Assembly (NCBI GenBank): GCA_012842575.1 | Contig: DUSP01000144.1 | Coordinates: 1-38,474 of the forward strand | Reading direction: 5' to 3' | Source of the DNA: Clostridia bacterium | GTDB taxonomy: Bacteria; Bacillota; Sulfobacillia; DUSP01 | DNA: 38,474 nucleotides | Shown: positions 8,981-16,455 of the stretch, piece by piece | Layout of the letters: every line of letters begins with the position of its first letter | How positions within the stretch are numbered: position 1 is the stretch's first letter | The notes under the pieces: model-generated | Told to the model about the DNA's origin: nothing | Databases searched by the model: none | Seen by the model: the letters and a program-made list of their open reading frames with translations, nothing else | Program-made: the position numbers and the translations under genes

Positions 8981-10795
8981 TCAGCCTTCCGGAAAGCAGC
9001 CCATCATTTTGGCTAGACTCCCACCTGCCGGAACCATTGGCAGAACGTTTTCTTCAGGGCAAATCCTGAAATCGATTACGACGGGGCCGTTAAGACTCAT
9101 GGCGCGCTCGAGCCCGGCCCTTACGTCGCGCGCTTTGGTGACGCGCAGTCCGTTACACCCGAGGGCTTCCGCCAACTTGACGTAGTCGGCGCTACCGTTT
9201 AGACAGGAGTGGGAATATCTCTTTCCGAAGAAAAACTCCTGCCACTGCCTCACCATACCGAGATACATGTTATTAAAGACGGCGATTTTCACCGGTAGGC
9301 GTTGCTCCGACGCCGTGACCAGTTCCTGACAATTCATGAGGAGACTCCCGTCTCCGGAAACCAGAAATACCACTTCCCCAGGTCTCCCCACCTGCGCCCC
9401 TATAGCGGCCGGTAAACCATACCCCATCGTGCCGAGGCCACCTGATGTTATGAAGGAGCGGGGTCGCTTGTGTGTATAGTACTGGGCGGCCCACATCTGG
9501 TGCTGACCCACGTCTGTGACCACCACGGCGTTACCGTCCGTGACCCTGTATATTTCTTCGATCACGTACTGAGGCTTAATAGAACACTCCGCATCCGGGT
9601 CGGATTGACGATAGGTGAGGGGGCGCTCCGTTTTCCAACGTGTGACCGTCTCCTGCCATTCGTCGAGGCGGCCACGACCCCGCCTGTGATCGCAGGCCAC
9701 GAAGTCGTCATCCTTCAGGCACTCAAGAAGCGCTGACAAGGACCACCTCAGATCTCCCACTACCGGAACGTCCACTCGCACGTTCTTGCCGATTTCAGCC
9801 GGGTCTATGTCGAAGTGAATTATCTTGGCGTTCGGAGCAAACTCGTCGATTTTACCGGTAACACGATCGTCAAAGCGGACACCGATGCCCAAGAGCAGAT
9901 CACACTCACTAACCGCCATGTTAGCCGCATACGTACCGTGCATGCCGACCATGCCGAGGAAAAGCGGGTCATCGCCGGGGAAGTTGCCGAGCCCCATGAG
10001 ACTCGAGACCACCGGTATGCCGGTAAGTTCGACGATTTCCCTGATGCTATTCCAGGTATTCGAAATAGTCACGCCTCCGCCTATGAAGAGAACCGGCCGT
10101 CTGGCCCGGACTATTTCCTCCGCCGCCTGTTCCACTGCCTCAATTGATCCTTCAAAGATGGGCCGGTATCCACGCAAAGAAACCTCTTTCGGATAACGGT
10201 AGTATCCTTCAGTTTGAGTGATGTCCTTGGGAATATCGATAAGAACAGGTCCCGGCCGGCCTGTCCGGGCTATATAAAAAGCTTCCTTTATGGTCCGGGG
10301 AAGGCGCTGGAGATCCTTTACGATGAAGTTGTGTTTTGTAATGGGGAGCGTGATTCCTGTTATGTCTACTTCCTGAAAAGAGTCGCGACCGAGTAGGGGG
10401 AGAGCCACTTGACCCGTAAACGCCACTACCGGAACCGAGTCCATATAGGCGTTGGCTATCCCCGTGACCAGGTTCGTGGCCCCAGGACCCGAGGTGGCAA
10501 TACAGACGCCCACTCGGCCGGTGGCTCGAGCGTACCCGTCGGCTGCGTGAGCCGCACCCGCCTCATGGCGCGTCAGAATGTGCCTCAACCCTGAGTCGTA
10601 GAGTGCATCGTAAAGAGGTAACACCGCGCCGCCCGGGTAACCGAACACCACTTCTACGCCTTCGGCCTTAAGGGCTTCTATCACCATCTGGGCCCCAGTC
10701 ATGCGGGTGGACGGGTTGGGCACTTCCTGGCAGACGGTGGCTGGGTCTCTTTCTTCCACGCCAGATCTTACATTCACTTCAGGAACCGCCGACAC
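8981..10795 (-). CDS. ilvB: Acetolactate synthase, large catalytic subunit
   Basis: 604 residues from GTG 10795, chosen because GGAGGT lies 8 nt upstream; an ATG at 10834 would place the start upstream of that ribosome site. TPP- and FAD-dependent enzyme condensing pyruvate to acetolactate or acetohydroxybutyrate, the first common step of valine/leucine/isoleucine synthesis. Seen: the catalytic-Glu region RHEAGAAHAADGYARA, FGYPGGAVLPLYDA, and the C-terminal TPP motif GDGSLLMNCQELVTA ending in NN. About 35 residues precede the conserved MTGAQMVIEALKAEG start, a modest N-terminal extension. Upstream is an isoleucine-type T-box; downstream is ilvN. No ilvC follows, since a convergent permease ends the operon. 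Confidence 0.95.
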   Translation of the reverse strand: MSAVPEVNVRSGVEERDPATVCQEVPNPSTRMTGAQMVIEALKAEGVEVVFGYPGGAVLPLYDALYDSGLRHILTRHEAGAAHAADGYARATGRVGVCIATSGPGATNLVTGIANAYMDSVPVVAFTGQVALPLLGRDSFQEVDITGITLPITKHNFIVKDLQRLPRTIKEAFYIARTGRPGPVLIDIPKDITQTEGYYRYPKEVSLRGYRPIFEGSIEAVEQAAEEIVRARRPVLFIGGGVTISNTWNSIREIVELTGIPVVSSLMGLGNFPGDDPLFLGMVGMHGTYAANMAVSECDLLLGIGVRFDDRVTGKIDEFAPNAKIIHFDIDPAEIGKNVRVDVPVVGDLRWSLSALLECLKDDDFVACDHRRGRGRLDEWQETVTRWKTERPLTYRQSDPDAECSIKPQYVIEEIYRVTDGNAVVVTDVGQHQMWAAQYYTHKRPRSFITSGGLGTMGYGLPAAIGAQVGRPGEVVFLVSGDGSLLMNCQELVTASEQRLPVKIAVFNNMYLGMVRQWQEFFFGKRYSHSCLNGSADYVKLAEALGCNGLRVTKARDVRAGLERAMSLNGPVVIDFRICPEENVLPMVPAGGSLAKMMGCFPEG

Positions 10796-10839
10796 CTGAA
10801 TACACCTCCGGAAATATGAGCGCAGAGAGAGCAAATATA

Positions 10840-11149
10840 AAGCCCTCCGCCCTCAGCGTCAAGGCTAAGGGGCGAAGGGCCTCGCGTTACCACCCTTATT
10901 CATCCGGTCCTCGCGAACCGGATCTCACCAGGTACTTGTTCTCCTTGAAGAACGCCATACCCTGCGCCTGTAACGGAGCACACTCCGGCAAGGCTTACTA
11001 TGATTTCAGCCTGCATCTCGGGGATGATTTTCCGGTCGTCCTCGCTCCGGTACCGCTTTTCAGCCACCGCGGCTCTCTGTGACCGGGGACCGCCGTACTC
11101 GTTCCCGTCATTGACCCATTCTCAAGTCTGTGTCCGATTTAGTCAACCC
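10840..11149 (-). promoter_or_regulatory. T-box riboswitch leader of ilvBN (probable Ile specifier)
   Basis: Minus-strand leader with the T-box core AGGGTGGTAACGCG (10884-10897, a variant of AGGGTGGNACCGCG), a Stem III hairpin just before it (ATCCGG...CCGGAT, about 10901-10924), the Stem I distal motifs CAGAGAG...GGCTGAAA, and a GAGTA segment near its 5' base. In the specifier region the sequence GAA-A-AUC-A-UCCCC aligns with the usual GAA-N-codon-N layout, giving AUC (11026-11028), an isoleucine codon. This fits control of branched-chain amino-acid synthesis by tRNA-Ile charging. Presence of a T-box is near certain; the codon call rests on manual alignment. Confidence 0.9.
10842..10880 (-). 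terminator. T-box-controlled intrinsic terminator of ilvBN
   Basis: On the minus strand GCCCTTCGCCCCTTAG pairs with CTGAGGGCGGAGGGC and is followed by a T-rich run (TTTATATTT). Its 5' arm begins directly after the T-box sequence, the standard arrangement in which uncharged tRNA stabilises the competing antiterminator. Confidence 0.85.
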
Positions 11150-11155
11150 TATGGC

Positions 11156-11183
11156 ATTATACTAATGGATTTGGCGCGCGCAA
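11156..11183 (-). promoter_or_regulatory. Predicted promoter of the ilvBN leader
   Basis: Minus strand TATAAT (11161-11156) with TTGCGC 16 bp upstream (11183-11178); TTGATT overlaps further upstream at 20 bp. Placed a few bases before the T-box leader. Sequence-based prediction. Confidence 0.5.
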
Positions 11184-11370
11184 TCAAGACTATAAACTTA
11201 ACCTGCTTTCGTCCCCATCCCTTCGGAAGGCCATCTTAACTTCACAAAATTCCCGACCTCTTATACTGATGAAGATCATCGTGCTGTTAATCTGGTTCTA
11301 TATCTATATGCAAATATCTTCGAAGTATATAGTAGGGAAATGCTTAAGCCCAAAAACAGAATAGCAAGGA

Positions 11371-11468
11371 GCACTGACAAGGGCAAACCTCACCGAAAGG
11401 GAGGGGCGCAAAGCCACGAGTCTAAAGTCCTGTGGTGATCCACAGGTACCATGACAGTCGGGTTGCCA
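11371..11468 (+). promoter_or_regulatory. Cyclic-di-GMP class I (GEMM-I) riboswitch
   Basis: The segment shows the GEMM-I hallmarks in order: GGCAAACC (11382-11389), CCGAAAGG, GGGGCGCAAAGCC, GAGTCTAAAGTC, a short hairpin CTGTGG...CCACAG, then GGTACCATGACAGTC and the closing GGTTGCC (11461-11467) that pairs with GGCAAACC. Class I aptamers bind one c-di-GMP. An overlapping set of helices follows (CCAAAG...CTTTGG and TTCCTAC...GTAGGAA, the latter sharing bases with terminator 1), so an anti-terminator/terminator switch can be drawn. The controlled gene is the secreted metalloprotease at 11610. The spacer 11184-11370 upstream is A/T-rich and must hold its promoter, which I could not assign. Confidence 0.92.
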
Positions 11469-11500
11469 AAGGTTCCTACTGAAAGTCTTTGGCCAAAAAA

Positions 11501-11534
11501 GCCCGCCCGTAGGAAAAGCTCCGGCGGGGTTTTT
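11501..11534 (+). terminator. Riboswitch expression-platform terminator 1
   Basis: CCCGCC (11502-11507) pairs with GGCGGG (11523-11528), followed by TTTTT and preceded by an A6 run. The loop contains GTAGGAA, complementary to TTCCTAC (about 11473-11479) next to the aptamer, giving a possible alternative fold. Confidence 0.75.
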
Positions 11535-11545
11535 GGTTATGAGCC

Positions 11546-11590
11546 GATGGGCTTGTCCGTGCTTCTTGCTCGGACAAGCCCATCAATTTT
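11546..11590 (+). terminator. Second, strong intrinsic terminator before the metalloprotease gene
   Basis: A perfect 14-bp stem, GATGGGCTTGTCCG (11546-11559) with CGGACAAGCCCATC (11571-11584), an 11-nt loop and then AATTTTTT. It lies only about 10 nt before the ribosome site AGGAG of the following gene, so transcription into that gene must pass two terminators in tandem. Confidence 0.8.
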
Positions 11591-11609
11591 TCAGGAGCTA
11601 CAGCACGAC

Positions 11610-12389
11610 ATGAGGACACGAATTACGCTCTTAACACTATTCTCCGTAATTCTCTTCATCAATACCGTAACCTTTGCTCGGGAATGTGGGGCTAGCTTCT
11701 CAGTTCTATCACAGAAAGAAAGTATCAAATACGGGGTCAAAGTAAGGTACGGCCGATATATGCTCCGTACAAATTGGCACGGAATGGAATTCTACCTCGA
11801 TGAACCCGGCTTAAAAACTCATTCCTTAAAACCAATACAACTAGTAGACCGGGAAGCTTACGGCGAAGCGCTAAATGGAGTTTCCTTTCCTCTGCACTGG
11901 CTCACCGAATACCGCATTTGCATTCTACCCTATCGCCTATTTGACTACCCCGATACCCTGGCCCTAACCTTGGACGCTAACGCTACGTACGTTTTCGCTA
12001 CTACCTGGCAACTCACTCCCAGGATGGTACATCGTCTCGCTGTCCATGAACTCGGTCACGTTGTCGACTTTAGATTGATGAACGAAAAGCGATGGGCCGA
12101 ATATAGGAAAATCCGTGGTCTTACAGATACCATGAAATATCGTGATACGAGTCCCTACCATAAAGACCGCCCTCGAGAGGTCTTCGCCGAAGACTTTCGC
12201 CTACTATTTGGAGCGGAATTGGCCGCTAAAAATCCACACGAGAATTTTGGCCTCGCCAACCCAAAGGAAGTGCCAGGGTTAAAGGACTTCTTTCTCTCGC
12301 TGGTCCCAAACATCATTACACTTTCCGATGAAACCACGAGGGCCAACCCTGAGCAATCAGACCCTGTACAGGGGAAAACCCGTCTCTAG
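11610..12389 (+). CDS. Secreted zinc metalloprotease-like protein under c-di-GMP riboswitch control
   Basis: 259 residues from ATG 11610 (AGGAG 11 nt upstream). Upstream codons in frame belong to the riboswitch and terminators and should not be translated. Residues 1-23 form a signal peptide (MRTRITLL then a hydrophobic core to FAREC). The zincin motif HELGH is at 146-150 (VHELGHVVDFR), and a probable third ligand Glu is at 190 within PREVFAEDFRLLFG. The HELGH...E-x-FAE spacing is that of the anthrax-lethal-factor-like/Pro-Pro endopeptidase (M34) type, but I cannot assign the family firmly by eye. In Clostridioides difficile the secreted Pro-Pro endopeptidase PPEP-1 (Zmp1) is controlled by a class I c-di-GMP riboswitch, so this locus may be a functional parallel: a protease that releases surface adhesins. 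Codon use looks more A/T-rich than its neighbours. It is convergent with the group II intron. Confidence 0.8.
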   Translation: MRTRITLLTLFSVILFINTVTFARECGASFSVLSQKESIKYGVKVRYGRYMLRTNWHGMEFYLDEPGLKTHSLKPIQLVDREAYGEALNGVSFPLHWLTEYRICILPYRLFDYPDTLALTLDANATYVFATTWQLTPRMVHRLAVHELGHVVDFRLMNEKRWAEYRKIRGLTDTMKYRDTSPYHKDRPREVFAEDFRLLFGAELAAKNPHENFGLANPKEVPGLKDFFLSLVPNIITLSDETTRANPEQSDPVQGKTRL

Positions 12390-12489
12390 CGTCCCACGTG
12401 GTTCCCGCAATCTTTCGACGGAAATACGTATCTGATTTGGATACCTTCAGGGATCGACTAGGAGGGGGCGGCTAACCCCCGTCCTCTCA

Positions 12490-12524
12490 CACCACCGTAC
12501 GTACCGTTCGGTATACGGCGGTTC
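12490..12524 (-). ncRNA. Group II intron domain V
   Basis: Minus strand ACCGCCGTATAC, CGAACG loop region, then GTACGTACGGTGGT forms the short conserved catalytic hairpin. It begins at the RT stop codon (12523-12525), so the ORF ends exactly where the catalytic RNA core begins. Confidence 0.8.
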
Positions 12525-13779
12525 ACCAAGCTTGACGAATGCTTCGGTAACGTGCGGTCAAACTCATGAGGCCCTGGGCCTCCCAGTATGCGATGCCCAG
12601 GGCTCTGTTCATTGGCCCATGGGCCATTCGCCAGGGCCCTTTGCGGGCATTCGCAAACTGATGCACAACCCATTGCGGTAGACCCAGTGCGCGCAGTTCT
12701 CGGTAGCGCGTCCGGACCCGCTTCCACTGCTTCCAGACGCACATGCGAAGACGGCGTCTCAGCCATTCTTCAAGGGTTCCAAAGACGCTGGGGGTTTCAG
12801 CTAAGGCAAAGTATCCCAGCCACCCGCCCAGGTAGGCGTTGATGCGCCGGATCCGATCGGCCATGGTCACGGGTTTGCTCCGGGAGGTGAATTCCCGGAT
12901 CTTGTTCTTGACCCGTTCAATGGTCTGCGGAGCCAGGCGGATGAGGATTCCCTCTTTGCTCTTGTGCATGCTGAACCCCAGGTACTTCAGCTTCCACGGC
13001 CGGTCCACGCTGCTCTTTGATTCGTTGACCTTGAGTTTTAACCGCCTCTGCAGGAAGTCGCGGATGCTTTGCATGACCCGTTCGGCCGCCCGTCGGCTTC
13101 TGACGTAGATGTTGCAGTCATCGGCATAGCGGACGAACTTGTGGCCCCGCTTGTCAAGCTCTTTGTCGAGGTCGTCAAGGTAGATGTTGGCCAGCAACGG
13201 ACTTAAGGGACCTCCCTGCGGGGTTCCCTCCTCCGTCCGCACGACCACGCCTTCTAACATGACCCCCGCCTGCAGGAAGCGGCGGATGAGCTTGAGGACT
13301 CTCTTGTCCTTCACTTTCCTGGCCACCCGGGCCATGAGGATGTCGTGGTTCACTCCGTCGAAGAACTTCTCGATGTCTACGTCCACGACCCAGTCGTATC
13401 CGGCTTCTGCGTACGAACGCGCCATCCTGACCGCGTCGTGAGCTCGCTTGCCGGGCCTAAACCCGTAACTTGACTCAGAAAACGTCGGGTCGAAGATGGG
13501 CGTAAGCACCTGCAGAAGCGCCTGCTGGATTAGGCGGTCCAAAACGGTGGGTATCCCTAAGAGCCTCATGCCTCCGCCCGGTTTCGGGATTTCGACTCGG
13601 CGGACCGGCTTTGGCTGATAGGTCCCTTGGAGGAGCTGTTCTCGAACTTGGGGCCAGACTTCTCGAAGGAGGTCGCGTAGTTCGTCTACCTGGACTCCGT
13701 CGATTCCGCCTGCGCCTTTGTTCTCCTCGACCCGCTTTAGCGCGGCCCACATATTCTCGCGGGCCACCACCTTCTCCAT
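12523..13779 (-). CDS. ltrA: Group II intron reverse transcriptase/maturase
   Basis: 418 residues from ATG 13779 (AAGGTGA 8 nt upstream); the frame stays open to ATG 13941 and many annotations would use that longer version. RT motifs seen: KGAGGIDGVQVD, PKPGGGMRLLGIPTV, YGFRPGKRAHDA, DVDIEKFFDGVNH, GTPQGGPLSPLLANI, the catalytic RYADD, and KLKYLGFS. The X/maturase domain follows, with a terminal segment ending YWEAQGLMSL. No HNH endonuclease domain is present, as in class C intron proteins. The protein splices the intron RNA and reverse-transcribes it at the target. Encoded in domain IV. Confidence 0.95.
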   Translation of the reverse strand: MEKVVARENMWAALKRVEENKGAGGIDGVQVDELRDLLREVWPQVREQLLQGTYQPKPVRRVEIPKPGGGMRLLGIPTVLDRLIQQALLQVLTPIFDPTFSESSYGFRPGKRAHDAVRMARSYAEAGYDWVVDVDIEKFFDGVNHDILMARVARKVKDKRVLKLIRRFLQAGVMLEGVVVRTEEGTPQGGPLSPLLANIYLDDLDKELDKRGHKFVRYADDCNIYVRSRRAAERVMQSIRDFLQRRLKLKVNESKSSVDRPWKLKYLGFSMHKSKEGILIRLAPQTIERVKNKIREFTSRSKPVTMADRIRRINAYLGGWLGYFALAETPSVFGTLEEWLRRRLRMCVWKQWKRVRTRYRELRALGLPQWVVHQFANARKGPWRMAHGPMNRALGIAYWEAQGLMSLTARYRSIRQAW

Positions 13780-14419
13780 CAGGCCATCACCTTGGTCCTC
13801 GCGAGGTGTTCCTCCGCTTCGTGCCAACGGAAGGCTCAGCCCTTCTGCGGTCCCAGGCGTATTCACCGCTTCCCCCCGCAGACAGGCCCTGTTATGGGTT
13901 TTCTGCTTTCTTTGCCTTCCGTGCGAACTCATCGGGTTCACCTCTGACTTGATGTTCGGGCCTTCCCTGGCCGGGTATGCTCCGTTTAGGTCCGGCCTAT
14001 CCGTTTGCTGCCCCTTTCGTCTGGCAGTGCCTCACTAGCCGGGCCATGCATCGCTCCTCGTTCCAGGTACTATGCCCTCTGCTGACTCCTGCCGGTTCAA
14101 CCGGGCCTCTCGACCCGGCTTGCCAGTATCCCTGGCCTATCCGACAGGCCTCCCCGGGTAAGGGCGCTGTCTTTCCCTCCATCTACCCGCCCCATTTACT
14201 CTTGGCAGCCTTCGGTAGCAAGGACTTCGCGTTGTCATGCACGCTCATCCAGCTGCCACTAGCCTCGCCTGGGGTTCGTGGTCCTCGGGCCGGAGGCTTG
14301 CCGCCGGCTTCCTTCAGATTCCACCTCGCGGTGGACACCCTTGCCTTAAGCTACGGCTACTGCTACCTTCGCCGTTCGGGACTCTCACCCTGAAGACAGC
14401 GCCCATGCCGGGCGCACAT

Positions 14420-14456
14420 GAAAGAGTCCCCCGATGAACCCTCGGGGGACTCTTTC
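14420..14456 (-). terminator. Intrinsic terminator of the CAP-domain gene and intron target site
   Basis: A perfect 15-bp stem: on the minus strand GAAAGAGTCCCCCGA pairs with TCGGGGGACTCTTTC around a 7-nt loop, about 105 bp after the CAP gene stop. The intron begins two bases later (AT|GTGCG), so the usual downstream T-tract has been separated from the stem by the insertion. Confidence 0.85.
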
Positions 14457-14560
14457 ATCACGATAAGACAAAATGTAAACCCAACTGCTCTCTGTCCGTT
14501 CACCTGTTTGTTTGCTCGGGTGCTGAGGCCGACAAACGGTAACCCCAACTCGATACTGTA

Positions 14561-15439
14561 TCAGCCCGTGAACATCTGGGTGACCATCAAGCCGTACGGC
14601 CCGCCTTCGATGATGCCGATTCCGATTCTCTTAAAGCTCGGGTTGAGGATGTTCCGTCTGTGCCCCTCGCTGTTCATCAACCCCGTATGGGCTCGTTCAA
14701 CGGTAGGCGCCCCCGCAAGGTTTTCTCCGGCCGTAGTGTACTTCACCCCTGCCTTCCGCATCATGTCAAAGGGGGAACCGTACGTGGGAGAATCGTGCGA
14801 AAAATAGCCCTTCTCGATCATGTCTTCGCTCTTCATGCGGGCCAACCGCGTCAAGACCTCATCCGCAATCAACGGATGAAGACCTGCCCTCTCGCGCTCC
14901 GCATTGATCAGGTCGAGCATCTCTTGCTCTTTCTCGGTCAAAAACGCGTTCTTTTGCGAGCGCTGTTCGGCAAAACCGCCTTGTGCGTTCCCGGGCTGGT
15001 TTCCGGACCACGAACTGCCAGGCGTCTCGGGGGAAAGACCAGGGGGGTTCTGGGGAGATCCGATGGGGATCCTGATGATCCACGTCTTCCTGCCGTCTTC
15101 TCCGATAAAGACCTTCTCGGTACCCACCGGTAGCCTACCGGAGACGGAAAACCTTATTCTGAACACACTCTGCCCTGTACTAAAAACACTCTGCCCCGTC
15201 GGAGTCTGCTCCGTAGAAGAAACACCCGATGATCCCACTGGAATCGTAACGGTTCCATTGGAAAGTCTGAAATCCCATCCGCTCCACGATCCGGCAAGCG
15301 TCACACCGGGTAAAGCAAAGAGCATCACGAGGAGCATCGCTAAAGCACAGATGTTTCTGAGAAGAACTCTTGCCCGCTTTCTTTTCGACAAAGAAAGGCC
15401 GATGCCGACAATCTCGTTTAGTCGATACCTCACTTTCAT
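14561..15439 (-). CDS. Secreted CAP/SCP-domain protein (YkwD-like)
   Basis: 292 residues from ATG 15439. GTG 15433 fits the AAAGGGGG ribosome site better (6-nt spacing), while a TTG at 15517 extends the frame without a ribosome site. A long signal peptide with basic n-region (KRKRARVLLRN) and hydrophobic core ends near LPGVTLAG. The middle is low in conservation and contains a 21-bp tandem duplication (TGQSVFS/TGQSVFR). The C-terminal ~125 residues are a bacterial CAP domain: EMLDLINAERERAGLHPL, KGYFSHDSP, AGENLAGA and HRRNILNP. Such proteins are extracellular, often linked to the cell wall or spores; enzymatic function is unproven. Its terminator is the landing site of the group II intron. 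Confidence 0.87.
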   Translation of the reverse strand: MKVRYRLNEIVGIGLSLSKRKRARVLLRNICALAMLLVMLFALPGVTLAGSWSGWDFRLSNGTVTIPVGSSGVSSTEQTPTGQSVFSTGQSVFRIRFSVSGRLPVGTEKVFIGEDGRKTWIIRIPIGSPQNPPGLSPETPGSSWSGNQPGNAQGGFAEQRSQKNAFLTEKEQEMLDLINAERERAGLHPLIADEVLTRLARMKSEDMIEKGYFSHDSPTYGSPFDMMRKAGVKYTTAGENLAGAPTVERAHTGLMNSEGHRRNILNPSFKRIGIGIIEGGPYGLMVTQMFTG

Positions 15440-15662
15440 CCCCCTTTCGTCGCCGCGGCTTAAGGTGATTAAGCCGATGATTAAGCCAATTATATAGCGG
15501 ACAAAATGAGAGGACAAAAGTGGAAAGCGACCCTATACTGCTCATATGTGGGGTGATATGGAAATCATGTGAACACTCTCCAAGGCCGTCATTATTAACG
15601 AAGATACCGAAGTATGAGGGGTATAAGTAAAAATATGGGTATTGTTTTGTCGGCCTCCGGTG

Positions 15663-15986
15663 TTATTTGGTCGCCCTACGTCGAACCCCCTTTCTATTGG
15701 ACCTTCTCGGTATGAGCCTAGCCGGGCCCTTCGCCAGTGGATAGACCTCGTCGACCTCGGGATAGTCCTCTTCCGACACCTCTTCGAGATATGTACCACG
15801 GGTCCTCTGTTCGTCGGGATCGAGCCACCCAAACATCACCGGAACGTGTGTAAAGCTGTCGTCATCGGCGGTGTTGAGCGCCGCATTCGCCGACCGCCAC
15901 CTTTTTTCGGTTTGGCGTTGTTCGCCGCGTTGACGGACCTCACCCTCGCCGCCATCGCTTTGATTCCCGACCTTTGTTTCGTCCAT
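15663..15986 (-). CDS. Small acidic hydrophilic protein, unknown function
   Basis: 107 residues. I do not recognise a family. The gene is supported by a near-perfect ribosome site, GGAAGGAGGT, 6 nt before ATG 15986. The protein has no membrane segment or signal peptide, an acidic middle (YLEEVSEEDYPEVDEVY) and a strongly basic C-terminus (RRSNRKGVRRRATK), a polarity seen in small spore or nucleic-acid-associated proteins, although this is only a resemblance. It follows the SipL-like gene on the same strand after a 470-bp repeat-rich spacer, and a short repeat resembling a -10 element lies just upstream. A longer ORF on the opposite strand (15642-16079) lacks a ribosome site. Confidence 0.6.
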   Translation of the reverse strand: MDETKVGNQSDGGEGEVRQRGEQRQTEKRWRSANAALNTADDDSFTHVPVMFGWLDPDEQRTRGTYLEEVSEEDYPEVDEVYPLAKGPARLIPRRSNRKGVRRRATK

Positions 15987-16009
15987 GCCGCTACCTCCTT
16001 CCGCTATTG

Positions 16010-16096
16010 CTTAGTATCAGACAAAACGGACGACTTCGTGCGGGACGAGCAAGGGCGCGTTGGTTTCGCCGTTCCTTAGTATCAGGCAAAACGGTC
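16010..16096. repeat. Direct repeat pair upstream of the small acidic gene
   Basis: CTTAGTATCAGRCAAAACGG occurs at 16010 and 16075, 65 bp apart. On the minus strand this reads CCGTTTTG-Y-CTGATACTAAG; TGATACT resembles an extended -10, so the copies could be duplicated promoter segments for the gene at 15986, though no clear -35 is visible. Confidence 0.6.
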
Positions 16097-16153
16097 GGAT
16101 ATTATCGAAGTGAAGACAGCCATTATAACCCATCGGGCAGGTGGACAGAGCAG

Positions 16154-16254
16154 GCCTCGGCTGCCTTAACGTATGATCGGGTTCGACCGGAGCTCCTGCT
16201 CCAGGAGGTTGGCGAACGCGCCTCGGCTGCCTTAACGTATGATCGGGTTCGACC
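16154..16254. repeat. Perfect 35-bp direct repeat
   Basis: A 35-bp sequence beginning GCCTCGGCTGCC and ending GATCGGGTTCGACC is present at 16154-16188 and 16220-16254, 66 bp apart. It lies in the 470-bp non-coding spacer 15987-16455. A minus-strand ORF through it (16017-16265) merely encodes the repeat twice and has no ribosome site. Confidence 0.85.
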
Positions 16255-16261
16255 TCAACGT

Positions 16262-16321
16262 GCATACTCGTTGTATATACTCATTTTGTATATACCCGTT
16301 TCGGCATATACTCGTTTCGGC
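16262..16321. repeat. Degenerate ~16-bp tandem repeat
   Basis: About 3.5 imperfect copies of TATATACYCGTTTCGG (GCATACTCGTTG, TATATACTCATTTTG, TATATACCCGTTTCGG, CATATACTCGTTTCGG). Together with the neighbouring repeats it fills most of the spacer downstream of the SipL-like gene. Confidence 0.6.
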
Positions 16322-16455
16322 CTTGAAAAACAAAGAAAAAAATCGACGGGGCCCTCGGGCGCACCTATGACCGCGACCCAATTTAGGGGTAGGGTGGCCC
16401 GATAAGCCCCTTCGACAAGCCCCTCAGTTCCCCGGGGACTGCGTCCGTCTACGTG

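Larger units (their letters stand above)
12453..14417 (-). mobile_element. Complete group II intron (class C-like), 1965 nt
   Basis: The 5' end on the minus strand is GTGCGCCCGG at 14417, the group II GTGYG start, followed by typical domain I sequence (CAGGGTGAGAGTCCCGAACGG region). The 3' end is ...CCTCCTAGTCGAT at 12453, preceded by domain V and a domain VI hairpin (GAGAGGACGGGGG...CCCCCTCC). The intron encodes a reverse transcriptase/maturase without endonuclease domain and sits immediately 3' of an intrinsic terminator stem-loop (14420-14456) that ends the CAP-domain gene. Insertion after terminator hairpins is the hallmark of class C introns. All functional parts appear intact, so it may be active. 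Confidence 0.9.

Noticed and set aside
11451-11609. N-terminal extension of the metalloprotease frame
   Set aside because: This stretch is the end of the c-di-GMP aptamer and two terminators; the signal peptide begins exactly at ATG 11610 with an AGGAG site upstream.
15642-16079. 145-codon plus-strand ORF
   Set aside because: Overlaps the minus-strand small acidic gene, which has an almost perfect ribosome site; the plus ORF has none.
16017-16265. 82-codon minus-strand ORF
   Set aside because: It only translates the 35-bp direct repeat twice (VEPDHTLRQPR) and lacks a ribosome site.
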